Positions 43,861 through 53,988 of a stretch of 64,000 nt of DNA are shown piece after piece. Made by a program: the position numbers and the translations under genes. The notes beneath the pieces were generated by a model. It ran no database searches and was not told the DNA's origin. It worked only from the letters and a program-made list of their open reading frames with translations. How positions within the stretch are numbered: position 1 is the stretch's first letter; each line of letters starts with the position of its first letter. This DNA is from Moraxella pluranimalium (GTDB taxonomy: Bacteria > Pseudomonadota > Gammaproteobacteria > Pseudomonadales > Moraxellaceae). The stretch lies in contig NZ_MUYU01000015.1 in assembly GCF_002014825.1 (NCBI RefSeq), positions 151,177 to 215,176 of the forward strand, in the 5' to 3' direction.

Positions 43861-46800
43861 TTATAGATTCGGATTCAGCCATTTTTCAGCAGTCTTAATA
43901 TCCCAACCCTTACGGCGTGCGTAGTCTTCTAGCTGATCGGTGCTGATTTTACCGACATTAAAATAAGTGCTGTCAGGGTGGCTATAATAAAAACCCGATA
44001 CGCTAGACGGTGGCCACATGGCATAGCTTTCGGTCAAGTATGTACCGATGGCGTTGGTGGTATCTAGCCAGTCAAACAGCTTACCTTTTTCGGTATGCTC
44101 AGGGCAAGCAGGATAACCCGGTGCAGGACGGATACCGACATATTGCTCTTTAATCAGCTCTTCGTTGCTTAGGTTCTCATCGGCTTGATAGCCCCAGTAG
44201 TCTTTGCGAATCAGCTCATGCAGATGCTCGGCAAAGCTTTCGGCTAGGCGGTCGCACACTGCCTGCACCATGATGGCGTTATAGTCATCGCCTTTTGCCT
44301 TATACTCATTGGCAAGCTCTTCAGCACCAAAGATAGATACGGTAAAGCCGCCCAAATAGTCATTGCCATTGGGTGAGATAAAGTCAGCTAGGCTGTAGTT
44401 TGGCTTGCCTGTTGCTTTATCGCTTTGTTGGCGTAAGTGTTCAAAATGGTAGCTTTCATTACCTGCTTCATCACAAACGGCGACGGTATCAGGGGCGGTA
44501 CGCTTGGCTTTGTCTAGGCGAAATACCGCTTTGGCAGTGACAAGCTTATCCGCCATCAGCTTGTCAATCATCGCCATCGCATTGGCGTACAAATCACGGG
44601 CTTCGGCACCAACCACTTCATCATCAAAGATTTTTGGGTATTTACCGACCAATCCCCACGAGATAAAAAACGGTGTCCAATCAATATACGGCAATAAATT
44701 TTCAAGCGGATAATCATCCAACACCACTTGACCTAGTGTATTTGGTACAGGTGGCGTGTAATTATCCCAGTCATATTGGAAACCTTCGGCGATGGATTGC
44801 TCATAGGTCAGCTTCGCCCCTTTTGGCTTACGATTGGCTAGGCGTTCACGCACTTCGCTGTACTCGCTACGGATTTCATCAATGAACTCGCCACGCTTAT
44901 CCTTAGACAATAAAGTCGTCGCCACACCCACCGCACGGCTAGCGTCCGCCACATAGACGACGATGTCGTTTTGGTAATTGGGTTCAATCTTGACCGCCGT
45001 ATGTGCCTTAGAAGTCGTCGCACCACCGATAAGTAGCGGTAAGTTAAAGCCCTGCTCTTGCATTTGCTTGGCGACATACACCATCTCATCTAGGCTTGGG
45101 GTGATGAGTCCCGATAGTCCGATGATATCGACATTTTCACGCTTGGCGGTCTCAAGGATGGTCTCGCACGGCACCATCACGCCTAAGTCAATGATTTCAT
45201 AGCCATTACAGCCAAGCACTACGCCGACGATATTTTTGCCGATGTCGTGCACATCGCCTTTGACGGTCGCCATAAGAATTTTACCCTTAGACTCGCCTGC
45301 GACTTTTTCGGCTTCGATATAAGGATTTAGCCATGCCACCGCTTGTTTCATCACACGGGCGGATTTGACCACTTGTGGCAAGAACATCTTACCTGCGCCG
45401 AACAAATCCCCCACCACATTCATACCATCCATGAGCGGCCCTTCGATGACATCAAGCGGTCTTGGGTATTTTTGGCGAGCTTCTTCGGTGTCTTCGTCAA
45501 TATAAGTAGTGATACCCTTGACCAAAGCATATTCAATACGCTTTTCAACACTCTGTTCACGCCATGATAAATCAGCACCGCCTGATTTGGCTTTACCATC
45601 TGTATGATAATTTTCGGCAACTTCTAGCAGTTTTTCGGTGGCTTCGTTGTTTTCGTTATTACGGTTTAAAATCACATCTTCGATGGCATCACGGGCGGAC
45701 GGCTCAATCTCATCATACAGCTCGAGCATGGCAGGATTGACAATGCCCATCGTCATGCCGTTATTGATAGCGTGGTACAAGAACACCGCATGAATCGCTT
45801 CACGAATCGGATTACCACGAAAACTAAACGACACATTGGACACACCGCCCGACACCATCGCATTGGGTAGGTTGTCAGTAATCCATTTGGTCGCTTTGAT
45901 AAAGTCCACGCCGTAGTTGTTATGCTCTTCGATACCTGTGGCTACCGCAAAGATGTTTGGGTCAAAGATGATGTCTTCGGATGGGAAACCCACTTCATTG
46001 ACCAAAATGTCATAACTGCGTTTACAAATCTCAATCTTGCGTGCTTCGGTGTCTGCTTGACCGACTTCATCAAACGCCATAACAATCACCGCCGCCCCGT
46101 ATCGCATACATAGGCGAGCCTTGGCGACAAATTCATCATAGCCTTCTTTCAATGAAATAGAATTTACAATCGCCTTACCCTGCGTGCATTTTAGACCTGC
46201 TTCAATGATGTCCCATTTTGATGAGTCAATCATCAGTGGCACTCGGCTGATGTCAGGCTCGGACGCAATCAGATTGACAAAATGAATCATCGCCTGCTTG
46301 CTGTCTAGCATGGCTTCGTCCATGTTGATGTCCACGACCTGAGCGCCGCCTTCTACTTGGTCTCGGGCGACATCAAGCGCTTCTGCGTATTCTTCATTTT
46401 TAATCAGTCTTAAGAATTTCTTTGAGCCCGTAACGTTAGTACGCTCACCGACATTGACAAATAAGCTATCTCGAGTGATGTTAAAGGCTTCTAGCCCTGA
46501 CAGACGGCAGGCAGGCTTATATTCAGGAATGGCTCGTGGTGCAAAGGGTGATACCATCTGGACAATCGTGCGGATATGCTCGGGTGTCGTGCCACAGCAG
46601 CCACCGACGATATTGACAATGCCTGCTTTGGCAAAGCCCTGCACCATCGTGGCGGTCTCGGTCGCCGTTTCGTCATATTCGCCAAATTCATTAGGCAAGC
46701 CTGCATTGGGGTGTGCTGACACAAAGGTTTCGCAGACATCGGATAAGCTTTGGATATGTGGACGAAGTGCATCTGCACCCAAAGCACAGTTAAAGCCAAT

Positions 46801-47622
46801 CGAGATAGGCTTGGCGTGGCGTACCGAATTATAAAAGGCTTCTGCCGTCTGCCCTGACAGCGTCCGCCCTGATGCGTCGGTAATCGTACCACTAATCATA
46901 ATCGGCAGCTCAAAGCCAATCATCTCAAATACGCCCGTGACCGCAAAAATCGCCGCCTTGGCATTAAGCGTATCAAACACCGTCTCAATCAAAATAATGT
47001 CCGCCCCACCGTCAATCAGTGCCAGCGTACTTTCGGTGTAGTTATCCACAAGCTCATCAAAGGTAACATTACGAAACGCAGGGTCATTGACATCAGGCGA
47101 GATGGAGCAGGTGCGAGAAGTCGGACCGATGACACCCGCAACAAAACGGGGCTTATCAGGGGTTTTGGCGTTGTATTCATCACAGGCTAGGCGAGCTAGG
47201 CGGGCAGCTTCTCGGTTAATCTCATAGGTGAGATGTTCCATGTGATAATCCGCCATCGAAATCTGCGTACCATTAAAGCTATTGGTCTCAATGATGTCCG
47301 CCCCAGCTTCCAGATAGCTTCTATGAATGGCGCTGATGATATCAGGCTGTGTCAGGACGAGCAGGTCATTATTACCCTTGACATCGTTCGTGATGTCGGC
47401 AAAACGAGCACCCCGATAATCACTTTCGGTGAGTTTATAATTCTGAATCTCTGTACCCATCGCCCCATCAAGGAACAAAATTCGCTGTTTGAGTAGCTCT
47501 GTCAAGCGTGCTTTGTTGGTGCTTTGGGCATCACGATAGGCAAATTCGCCCTGTGGTGTGCGGATAAAATTATCAGGATTGTGTGGCTTATGTGCGGTGT
47601 TGTTATTGGCTGATACGCTCAT
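43861..47622 (-). CDS. metH: Cobalamin-dependent methionine synthase
   Basis: Methylates homocysteine to methionine using methyl-tetrahydrofolate and cobalamin. About 1253 residues from the ATG at 47622, behind GGAAAA. All four modules are present: the Hcy-binding domain with FNCALGA and [11 protein letters not shown] (zinc cysteines), the pterin-binding domain, the cobalamin domain with [12 protein letters not shown] (cobalt-ligand His), and the C-terminal SAM-activation domain with [15 protein letters not shown]. No cobalamin riboswitch is visible in the short upstream region, which is shared with the divergent Sel1 gene. Confidence 0.97.
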   Translation of the reverse strand: MSVSANNNTAHKPHNPDNFIRTPQGEFAYRDAQSTNKARLTELLKQRILFLDGAMGTEIQNYKLTESDYRGARFADITNDVKGNNDLLVLTQPDIISAIHRSYLEAGADIIETNSFNGTQISMADYHMEHLTYEINREAARLARLACDEYNAKTPDKPRFVAGVIGPTSRTCSISPDVNDPAFRNVTFDELVDNYTESTLALIDGGADIILIETVFDTLNAKAAIFAVTGVFEMIGFELPIMISGTITDASGRTLSGQTAEAFYNSVRHAKPISIGFNCALGADALRPHIQSLSDVCETFVSAHPNAGLPNEFGEYDETATETATMVQGFAKAGIVNIVGGCCGTTPEHIRTIVQMVSPFAPRAIPEYKPACRLSGLEAFNITRDSLFVNVGERTNVTGSKKFLRLIKNEEYAEALDVARDQVEGGAQVVDINMDEAMLDSKQAMIHFVNLIASEPDISRVPLMIDSSKWDIIEAGLKCTQGKAIVNSISLKEGYDEFVAKARLCMRYGAAVIVMAFDEVGQADTEARKIEICKRSYDILVNEVGFPSEDIIFDPNIFAVATGIEEHNNYGVDFIKATKWITDNLPNAMVSGGVSNVSFSFRGNPIREAIHAVFLYHAINNGMTMGIVNPAMLELYDEIEPSARDAIEDVILNRNNENNEATEKLLEVAENYHTDGKAKSGGADLSWREQSVEKRIEYALVKGITTYIDEDTEEARQKYPRPLDVIEGPLMDGMNVVGDLFGAGKMFLPQVVKSARVMKQAVAWLNPYIEAEKVAGESKGKILMATVKGDVHDIGKNIVGVVLGCNGYEIIDLGVMVPCETILETAKRENVDIIGLSGLITPSLDEMVYVAKQMQEQGFNLPLLIGGATTSKAHTAVKIEPNYQNDIVVYVADASRAVGVATTLLSKDKRGEFIDEIRSEYSEVRERLANRKPKGAKLTYEQSIAEGFQYDWDNYTPPVPNTLGQVVLDDYPLENLLPYIDWTPFFISWGLVGKYPKIFDDEVVGAEARDLYANAMAMIDKLMADKLVTAKAVFRLDKAKRTAPDTVAVCDEAGNESYHFEHLRQQSDKATGKPNYSLADFISPNGNDYLGGFTVSIFGAEELANEYKAKGDDYNAIMVQAVCDRLAESFAEHLHELIRKDYWGYQADENLSNEELIKEQYVGIRPAPGYPACPEHTEKGKLFDWLDTTNAIGTYLTESYAMWPPSSVSGFYYSHPDSTYFNVGKISTDQLEDYARRKGWDIKTAEKWLNPNL

Positions 47623-47751
47623 GATTTTTCCAAAATTTGGCAAATAAAATGTGGCTATTATAGCAGTTTTATGGCGTGATGATGGCTAAGTTTTTGTAAT
47701 TTTTGTCAAGGTGATATTGGTTGCTTATAGATTGTTTCGATATAGAAATAT

Positions 47752-47760
47752 TGCTATACT
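47752..47760 (+). promoter_or_regulatory. Extended -10 promoter of the Sel1 cluster
   Basis: TGCTATACT about 36 nt before the first Sel1 gene; its flanks resemble those at 12784. Confidence 0.55.
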
Positions 47761-47795
47761 ATTACCCAAATTTCACGGATAAATAAGGATAGTTT

Positions 47796-48404
47796 GTGAA
47801 TACCATCTTAATTGGTTTGGGTTTATTTGCCTTGCCACTCACTTTATGGGCACAGCCGAACAGCTATTTCAAATCAAATACCGCTTATGTAGCATCAGTA
47901 TCTGATATAGATATTGATGCTGCAATCGACAGCTTAATCGCTAGTTCTGCCACAACCAATACAAAGAAAACAAATTGTTCACCCAAAGACCCTATTTCTT
48001 ATACCCAAGATGAATTTGAAAGCATAATGAATGATGCCAATCTTGGCAATTCATTCGCTCAAAATGAACTTGGGTTTTATTATCAAAGTCATGGTGAAAA
48101 CCATCAAGCAGCAACTTGGTATAAAAAATCCGCCGAGCAAGAAAATCCATCCGCTCAAAACAATCTAGCATACTTGTATGAATATGGCTGTGGCGTGCGT
48201 CAAGACCTTAAGCAGTCCAGACGCTTATACACATTGTCGGCAAAAAATGGCAATGCCGTAGCACAACTCAATCTTGGTAATTTTATTCTTGCTTATGATG
48301 CTCGCAACAAAGCCAATGTTGCCATCGCCAAAGAATGGTATGGTAAAGCCTGTGATAATGGCAATCAGCGTGGCTGTGATGAATATCGCAATCTAAATCG
48401 ATGA
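47796..48404 (+). CDS. Short secreted Sel1-repeat protein
   Basis: 202 residues from a GTG with AAGGATAG upstream. N-terminal signal peptide (MNTILIGLGLFALPLTLWAQ). After a Ser/Thr-rich segment there are about three Sel1 units (AQNELGFYYQSHGENHQAAT, then AQNNLAYLYEYGCGVRQD, then AQLNLGNFI), then the family C-terminus AKEWYGKACDNGNQRGCDEY. First of three tandem Sel1 genes. Function unknown. Confidence 0.82.
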   Translation: MNTILIGLGLFALPLTLWAQPNSYFKSNTAYVASVSDIDIDAAIDSLIASSATTNTKKTNCSPKDPISYTQDEFESIMNDANLGNSFAQNELGFYYQSHGENHQAATWYKKSAEQENPSAQNNLAYLYEYGCGVRQDLKQSRRLYTLSAKNGNAVAQLNLGNFILAYDARNKANVAIAKEWYGKACDNGNQRGCDEYRNLNR

Positions 48405-48449
48405 TTTGTGATTTATTGTGAATTTTTTTAATCAATTAGGGATAGAATT

Positions 48450-49727
48450 ATGAAAAAATCATTAATCGCTACCGCTTTATGCTTATGCCTGTTTTCGGTC
48501 TGTCAGGCAGAATCACGGTATTATAATTACAATGCCGACACCGAAGAAATTGAAAATCGAAAATCACAACTAATGGCACAAGCAGAATCGGGTGATGCTA
48601 AAGCTCAATTTGATGCTGGTTTGGCTTATGCGGAAGGGCTTTATATCAATAGCGACCCAATGGTGGCTTTCTCTTGGTTTGAAAAATCAGCCAATCAAGG
48701 CAATGCTGATGCTATGGCAATGCTTGGTTACTTTTATCTGCATGATGATTTCATCTATCAAGATATTACAAAAGGCAAATCTCTAATACAACAATCAATA
48801 GATGCGGGCAGTGCCTATGGTCTGATGATAAAAGGCATTATACATTATGAAGCAATAGGTGGCACTCAACAAGACCACCAAAAAGCCAAAGAATGGATTC
48901 AAAAAGCCGCAAATCTTGGCAATGCCAAAGCTCAAGACCAACTTGGCGTAATATATACAGACGGCATAGGCACTCCAATAGATTACCAACAAGCTTTGTA
49001 TTGGTACACCAAATCTGCCGAGCAAGGATTTGCAGCTGCGCAAAACAACATTGGGTATTTATATCACAATGGCTATGGTGTAGAGCAAAGCGCCGATAAA
49101 GCAATCGAATGGTATGAAAAAGCTGCCAAACAAGGTTATACGCTTGCACAATACAACTTGGGATTTATTTATCTATATGATACTGGTTCATATAAAGACT
49201 ATACAAAGGCGTATTTTTGGCTAACAAAATCAGCAGAACGTGGCTATTCATTAGCCCAAGCAGATTTGGCAAATATATATTTCAATGGATTTGGCATCAA
49301 AAAAGATATGGGATTAGCCCTTGAATGGATTACTAAAGCAGCCAATCAAGGACTTGCCAATGCTCAATTCAATCTTGGTGTGATGTATGAAAAAGGTCAT
49401 GGTGTAAAGCAAGATTATCATCAAGCAGTACACTGGTACAAAAAATCTGCCAATCAAGGATATGCTGACGCCCAACTAAATTTGGGCTATATGTACGATA
49501 ATGGCTATGGCGTACGCCAAGATTATAAACAAGCCTTTAACTGGTATGCCAAAGCCGCTGCCCAAAATCATGCTATAGCTCAATACAATATTGGCAATCT
49601 GTATAATAATGGTCAAGGCGTCCGCCAAAACAAAACCACCGCTAAAGAATGGTTTGGCAAAGCCTGCGATAACGGTTATCAATACGGCTGTGATGAATAT
49701 CGCAAGCTAAATCAACAGGGTTATTGA
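48450..49727 (+). CDS. Secreted Sel1-repeat protein
   Basis: 425 residues with signal peptide MKKSLIATALCLCLFSVCQA. About ten well-conserved Sel1 units, e.g. AQDQLGVIYTDGIGTPIDYQ and AQLNLGYMYDNGYGVRQDYK. It ends with AKEWFGKACDNGYQYGCDEY plus RKLNQQGY. It is 45 nt after the previous gene and 15 nt before the next, so the three form an operon. Confidence 0.88.
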   Translation: MKKSLIATALCLCLFSVCQAESRYYNYNADTEEIENRKSQLMAQAESGDAKAQFDAGLAYAEGLYINSDPMVAFSWFEKSANQGNADAMAMLGYFYLHDDFIYQDITKGKSLIQQSIDAGSAYGLMIKGIIHYEAIGGTQQDHQKAKEWIQKAANLGNAKAQDQLGVIYTDGIGTPIDYQQALYWYTKSAEQGFAAAQNNIGYLYHNGYGVEQSADKAIEWYEKAAKQGYTLAQYNLGFIYLYDTGSYKDYTKAYFWLTKSAERGYSLAQADLANIYFNGFGIKKDMGLALEWITKAANQGLANAQFNLGVMYEKGHGVKQDYHQAVHWYKKSANQGYADAQLNLGYMYDNGYGVRQDYKQAFNWYAKAAAQNHAIAQYNIGNLYNNGQGVRQNKTTAKEWFGKACDNGYQYGCDEYRKLNQQGY

Positions 49728-49742
49728 TAGGTAGGATAAAAG

Positions 49743-50594
49743 ATGAAAAAGCTAGCAACTTTGGCAATGGGGCTTATGCTATCGATGTCGGTGATGGCGA
49801 ATACTGCCTTTGACCAAGGGGTGTATTATGCCAGTCTAGGCACTGATGATGGTTATCGCCAAGCATTTAGTTATTTTAGTCAAGTGGCGGAACAAGGGGA
49901 TGACCAAGCCCAACTAATCGCAGGCTTGATGTCTATTGACGGTCAAGGCACTACCCAAAACTATTCACAAGCCCACCAATGGCTTAGCAAATCAGCCAAT
50001 CAAGGCAATGCGAACGCCCAGTATAATTTAGGAATGATGTATTATCAAGGGTATGGCATTCCAAAAGACACCCAAAAAGCCATTGATTATCTAAACCAAG
50101 CCGCCGAACAAAATCAAATCCAAGCACAATATAATTTGGGATATATTTTTGCCACCCATCCAAGTCATCTCAATGGCAAAAAGGCTGTGGAGTGGTACAC
50201 CAAATCCGCCAAACAAGGCTTTGCAAAATCCCAATTCAACCTTGCTCAACTTTATTATGATGGCAAAATTATACCCCAAGATTATCAGCAGGCTTTGTAT
50301 TGGTACACACAAGCTGCTACACAAGGTCTTGCAGATGCACAGCTTAATCTTGGTGCAATGTACGGCAATGGTATTGGGATAACTCAAGATAACACACAAG
50401 CAAAAGATTGGTTTTTAAAATCTGCTGAACAAAGTAATATTTTTGCCCAAATCAATCTTGCCAAAATGTACTATCATGGTCAAGGCATCAAAAAAGATTT
50501 AACACTCGCCAAACAATGGCTTGGTAAAGCTTGCGATAATGGCTATCAAAAAAGCTGTGATGAATACCATGAACTAAACCAACAAGGTTATTAA
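49743..50594 (+). CDS. Secreted Sel1-repeat protein
   Basis: 283 residues with signal peptide MKKLATLAMGLMLSMSVMA. About six Sel1 units, such as AQYNLGMMYYQGYGIPKDTQ and AQLNLGAMYGNGIGITQDN, and the C-terminal signature AKQWLGKACDNGYQKSCDEY plus HELNQQGY. Likely a paralogue of the previous gene after tandem duplication. The DUF1543 gene begins 11 nt later. Confidence 0.86.
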   Translation: MKKLATLAMGLMLSMSVMANTAFDQGVYYASLGTDDGYRQAFSYFSQVAEQGDDQAQLIAGLMSIDGQGTTQNYSQAHQWLSKSANQGNANAQYNLGMMYYQGYGIPKDTQKAIDYLNQAAEQNQIQAQYNLGYIFATHPSHLNGKKAVEWYTKSAKQGFAKSQFNLAQLYYDGKIIPQDYQQALYWYTQAATQGLADAQLNLGAMYGNGIGITQDNTQAKDWFLKSAEQSNIFAQINLAKMYYHGQGIKKDLTLAKQWLGKACDNGYQKSCDEYHELNQQGY

Positions 50595-50605
50595 CAGGGG
50601 AAACT

Positions 50606-51169
50606 ATGTATCTATATATGCTAAAAATCGGTGCTACGCCCAAAGGTCGGCTCATAGAACAACACGATATTTTCTTTGGTATCGCCGATGAAGTCCATGA
50701 ATTGATACCGTATTTTGAATCGGCTTGGGCACAGATTAAGGACATTTGGCACTTGGACGCCTATCGCACAGTCACCGCCGTTGATGGCTATCGCATCGAA
50801 GTCATCGACAGGCACACTACACCTGATGTGTCATCTGACAAACAGCTGTACTTTGTCAATCTCGGTGGCTACAAGCCCAATCACTTTGAAGAATATCATC
50901 ACAAGCTACTCATCGTCGCCGACAGCATCCACCAAGCGACCGCCATCGCCAAACAAAGTGAGTTTTATCAAGAATTTAATATTGCTAATACTCGGGCGAC
51001 ATCACATATCGATGATAAATACGGCGTGGATATTGACGAGATTCACAATGTCAGCGATGTACTACCCCAAGCGTTCAAAGACCGCTACCGCCTGCGTATC
51101 ACCGCAGATAGCACGGCGACGGCTGATGAGATGGTGATTGGCTATCTGCCGAAGAAGTTGTTTGTATGA
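50606..51169 (+). CDS. DUF1543 protein
   Basis: 187 residues. The sequences MYLYMLKIGATPKGRLIEQH and WHLDAYRTVTAVDGYRIEVI match the DUF1543 family, which usually has one or two copies of an alpha/beta domain; a second partial copy may start near LYFVNLGGYKPNHFEE. No signal peptide, so it is cytoplasmic, although it follows three secreted proteins by only 11 nt. Role unknown. Confidence 0.82.
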   Translation: MYLYMLKIGATPKGRLIEQHDIFFGIADEVHELIPYFESAWAQIKDIWHLDAYRTVTAVDGYRIEVIDRHTTPDVSSDKQLYFVNLGGYKPNHFEEYHHKLLIVADSIHQATAIAKQSEFYQEFNIANTRATSHIDDKYGVDIDEIHNVSDVLPQAFKDRYRLRITADSTATADEMVIGYLPKKLFV

Positions 51170-51175
51170 TACAAT

Positions 51176-51201
51176 GCTCGCTAAGCCATTCATTAGCGAG
51201 C
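51176..51201 (+). promoter_or_regulatory. Hairpin just upstream of truD
   Basis: GCTCGCTAA (51176-51184) pairs perfectly with TTAGCGAGC (51193-51201). There is no T-tract, and it ends 16 nt before the truD ATG. Confidence 0.45.
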
Positions 51202-51217
51202 ATGACCGAGCGACACC

Positions 51218-52297
51218 ATGACCCATCCCATCTGCCAAGCGATTTATAAAGCCACGCCTGCTGACTTTATCGTCACCGAAAATCTTGCCATCGAGCACAC
51301 CTGTGACGGCGAACATCTGTGGTTATATATCACCAAAGTCAATCTAAACACCGCCTATGTCGCCCGCCTGCTTGCTGATTGGGCAGGCGTGCCCGTGCGA
51401 GATGTCGGCTATTCGGGGCTAAAAGACCGCCATGCCATCACCCATCAGTGGTTCAGCATCCGCCTGCCAACCAAAGCCGTGCCAAGTACGCCTTTTAGCG
51501 AGTTTATCAAGCCACATCTGCATAACGGCGAGTCCGCCGAGATTATTAAGCAAGCTTGGCATAGTCGCAAGCTGGGTCGTGGTACGCACAAATCCAATCA
51601 CTTCACCATCACCCTGCGAGCCATCACAGGTGACAAATCAGCCATCGATGACAGGCTAAACCAAATCAAAACTAGCGGCGTGCCAAATTATTTTGGCGAA
51701 CAGCGATTTGGCAATGATGGCAAAAATACCGAGAAAGCCAAGCAGTTTTTTGACAAAATCCTAGCCAGCCCCAAGCCGTATCGCCCAAATAAGAAAACCG
51801 CCGAGCGTGATAGCTTGCTTATTTCGACCGCTCGCAGTGTGCTATTTAACGCCATGCTTGATGCTCGTGTGGCTGATGGCAGTTGGCAAACGGCACTTGA
51901 TGGTGATGTGTTTAATCTCAATGGCACAGGGTCAATCTTTGTCGCTGATATTGATGATGACATCCATGCCCGCCTAAATAGTGGTGATATTCACCCCACC
52001 GCCCCGCTGTATGGCACAGGCACGCCCAAGCACAGCAATGATGTCGCACGCCTGTATGATACCGTGCTTAGCCGTGATGACTTTGCGGTATTTTGTCAAG
52101 GATTACACAAGATTGACGCCAAAATCAGCTATCGCCCCTTACGCCTATTGGTGCGGTTACTGACTTGGCGATGGGTAGATGATGCGTCGTTGGTGCTGGA
52201 TTTTGAGCTACCAAAAGGGGCATTTGCGACCGTCGTGCTATCGGCGGTGGTGGATGAGCTGATTTTACACTCACATCACGATGCGCCGAAAGCGTGA
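51218..52297 (+). CDS. truD: tRNA pseudouridine(13) synthase
   Basis: Modifies U13 of tRNA-Glu. 359 residues. The catalytic aspartate is in YSGLKDRHAITHQW, and the second conserved block is NYFGEQRFGNDGKN. Length is normal for the family. The following phosphatase gene begins 27 nt later. Confidence 0.94.
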   Translation: MTHPICQAIYKATPADFIVTENLAIEHTCDGEHLWLYITKVNLNTAYVARLLADWAGVPVRDVGYSGLKDRHAITHQWFSIRLPTKAVPSTPFSEFIKPHLHNGESAEIIKQAWHSRKLGRGTHKSNHFTITLRAITGDKSAIDDRLNQIKTSGVPNYFGEQRFGNDGKNTEKAKQFFDKILASPKPYRPNKKTAERDSLLISTARSVLFNAMLDARVADGSWQTALDGDVFNLNGTGSIFVADIDDDIHARLNSGDIHPTAPLYGTGTPKHSNDVARLYDTVLSRDDFAVFCQGLHKIDAKISYRPLRLLVRLLTWRWVDDASLVLDFELPKGAFATVVLSAVVDELILHSHHDAPKA

Positions 52298-52324
52298 TAT
52301 TTACATTCCATCTTAAGGATTACT

Positions 52325-52804
52325 ATGACTTACCCAAGTAGTATTTTATTTGTTTGTCTTGGTAATATCTGTCGCTCACCTGCCGCCGAAGCGGTGATGG
52401 CAGCGAAGATTGCCAATGCACACCTGCCCATTCGCCTAGACTCGGCAGGCACTGCCAATTATCACACGGGCAATCCGCCCGACACTCGGGGTATCACAGT
52501 CGGCAAATCGCTTGGTTATGATTTATCTGCCCTAAGAGCCAGACAAGTGTGCGTGGCAGATTTTTATGAATTTGACCAAATCTATGCGATGGATGAGAGC
52601 AATTTGGCAAATCTGACCAAACTACACAACCAAGCCATACAAAATGCTGATGGTCGCACGGTGGCAAAGTTGCAGTTATTTGACCCGACGGGCAAGGCGG
52701 TTGCTGACCCTTATTATGGTGATGAAGCGGATTTTGTGGCGATGTTTGCGCATTTAGAGCAAATTGCTGATGATTATCTTGCGGCATGGCACAGTCGTAT
52801 ATGA
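52325..52804 (+). CDS. Low-molecular-weight protein-tyrosine phosphatase
   Basis: 159 residues. The P-loop CLGNICRS (residues about 10-17) and the general-acid DPYYGDEADF are both intact, so it is expected to be active. Homologues act on tyrosine kinases of capsule synthesis or on arsenate; no such genes are near, so the substrate is open. Confidence 0.92.
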   Translation: MTYPSSILFVCLGNICRSPAAEAVMAAKIANAHLPIRLDSAGTANYHTGNPPDTRGITVGKSLGYDLSALRARQVCVADFYEFDQIYAMDESNLANLTKLHNQAIQNADGRTVAKLQLFDPTGKAVADPYYGDEADFVAMFAHLEQIADDYLAAWHSRI

Positions 52805-52899
52805 GATTTGTTATTATTTAGGTGCGACTATTTACAGGCAGATGGCAAGTCATTATAATGCTTGCATACGCCCGTGCGATTATTTTATAAGTAGCAATC

Positions 52900-53988
52900 A
52901 TGTCAGACACTCATCAACACAGTTATCAAGACAGCTTTCAAGACAGTTATCAAATTTGTCATCAATACGACCTATCACATCTGAATACCATGGCGTTACG
53001 CTGTGTGGCTGATACTGCCATCATCATTCATGATGCTGATGCACTGCCCAAGCTTGAGCTTGGCGATTCTTGGTTTGTGCTGTCAGGTGGGAGCAATGTA
53101 TTGCTACCGAGTAGGCTTGATACCACCGTGATTTTGCCACGCATGATGGGTAAGCGTATCATAGATGAGACTGATGAATATATCCTGCTTGAAGTGATGG
53201 CAGGCGAGAATTGGCATGAGCTGGTCACGCATTGCACGCATCAAGGGTGGTATGGACTTGAGAATCTGGCACTGATTCCAGGACTTGCCGGTGCTGCGCC
53301 TGTGCAGAATATCGGTGCTTATGGCGTACAGCTAGAAGATGCGCTTGAGTGCGTACAAGTCTATGAATGGGCGACGGGTGAATTTCACACGCTAAGCCGT
53401 GATGACTGCCAATTTCGCTACCGTCATAGCATCTTTAAGGATGAGCCAAACCGCTATCTGATTACCGCCATCACCCTACGCCTGCACAAAAACCCAACCA
53501 TCACCCGCACAGGCTATGGCGATTTGCACGCACACGCCCTATCGCTTGCCCATGATGATAATCGTGAAATCATCCGTCCGCTTGATGTCTATCAAGCGGT
53601 CATCGCCATTCGTGAATCCAAACTGCCCAATCCTGCCATCTTACCAAATTGCGGGTCATTTTTCCAAAATCCCGTCATTCCAACCGAGCAGTTTTTGGCA
53701 CTACAAAGCAGTTATCCAACGATACCATCGTATCCTGTCAGCGATGATGAGACCAAAGTACCAGCAGGTTGGCTGATTGATCAATCAGGGCTCAAAGGCA
53801 AAGGCATTGAGCCAATTCTCACCCACGCCAAGCAAGCACTGGTACTGACCAATCATGCGCCACTGACCGCCACCCAAGACGACATCAAGGTAGCGGCGAA
53901 CCACATCATCAGCACCGTGCATGACAAATTTGGCATCACGCTCGTGCGTGAACCTGTTTGGGTCAATGCTGATGGTAGCTACATCTAA
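52900..53988 (+). CDS. murB: UDP-N-acetylenolpyruvoylglucosamine reductase
   Basis: FAD enzyme that completes UDP-MurNAc for peptidoglycan. 362 residues. It carries the FAD-binding GGSNVLLP, GLAGAAPVQNIGAYG, YRHSIFKD, and a catalytic Ser in NCGSFFQNPV. The N-terminus is about 23 residues longer than E. coli MurB (rich in Gln, Ser, Asp and His) and is encoded partly by three near-identical 12-bp units. Overlaps the next gene. Confidence 0.94.
   Translation: MSDTHQHSYQDSFQDSYQICHQYDLSHLNTMALRCVADTAIIIHDADALPKLELGDSWFVLSGGSNVLLPSRLDTTVILPRMMGKRIIDETDEYILLEVMAGENWHELVTHCTHQGWYGLENLALIPGLAGAAPVQNIGAYGVQLEDALECVQVYEWATGEFHTLSRDDCQFRYRHSIFKDEPNRYLITAITLRLHKNPTITRTGYGDLHAHALSLAHDDNREIIRPLDVYQAVIAIRESKLPNPAILPNCGSFFQNPVIPTEQFLALQSSYPTIPSYPVSDDETKVPAGWLIDQSGLKGKGIEPILTHAKQALVLTNHAPLTATQDDIKVAANHIISTVHDKFGITLVREPVWVNADGSYI
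52921..52956 (+). repeat. 12-bp tandem repeat in the murB N-terminal extension
   Basis: Three units: AGTTATCAAGAC, AGCTTTCAAGAC and AGTTATCAAATT. They are in frame, encoding Ser-Tyr/Phe-Gln-Asp-type residues. Confidence 0.7.

Noticed and set aside
47623..47795. Cobalamin riboswitch ahead of metH
   Set aside because: The shared upstream region is too short and lacks a B12-box-like sequence.
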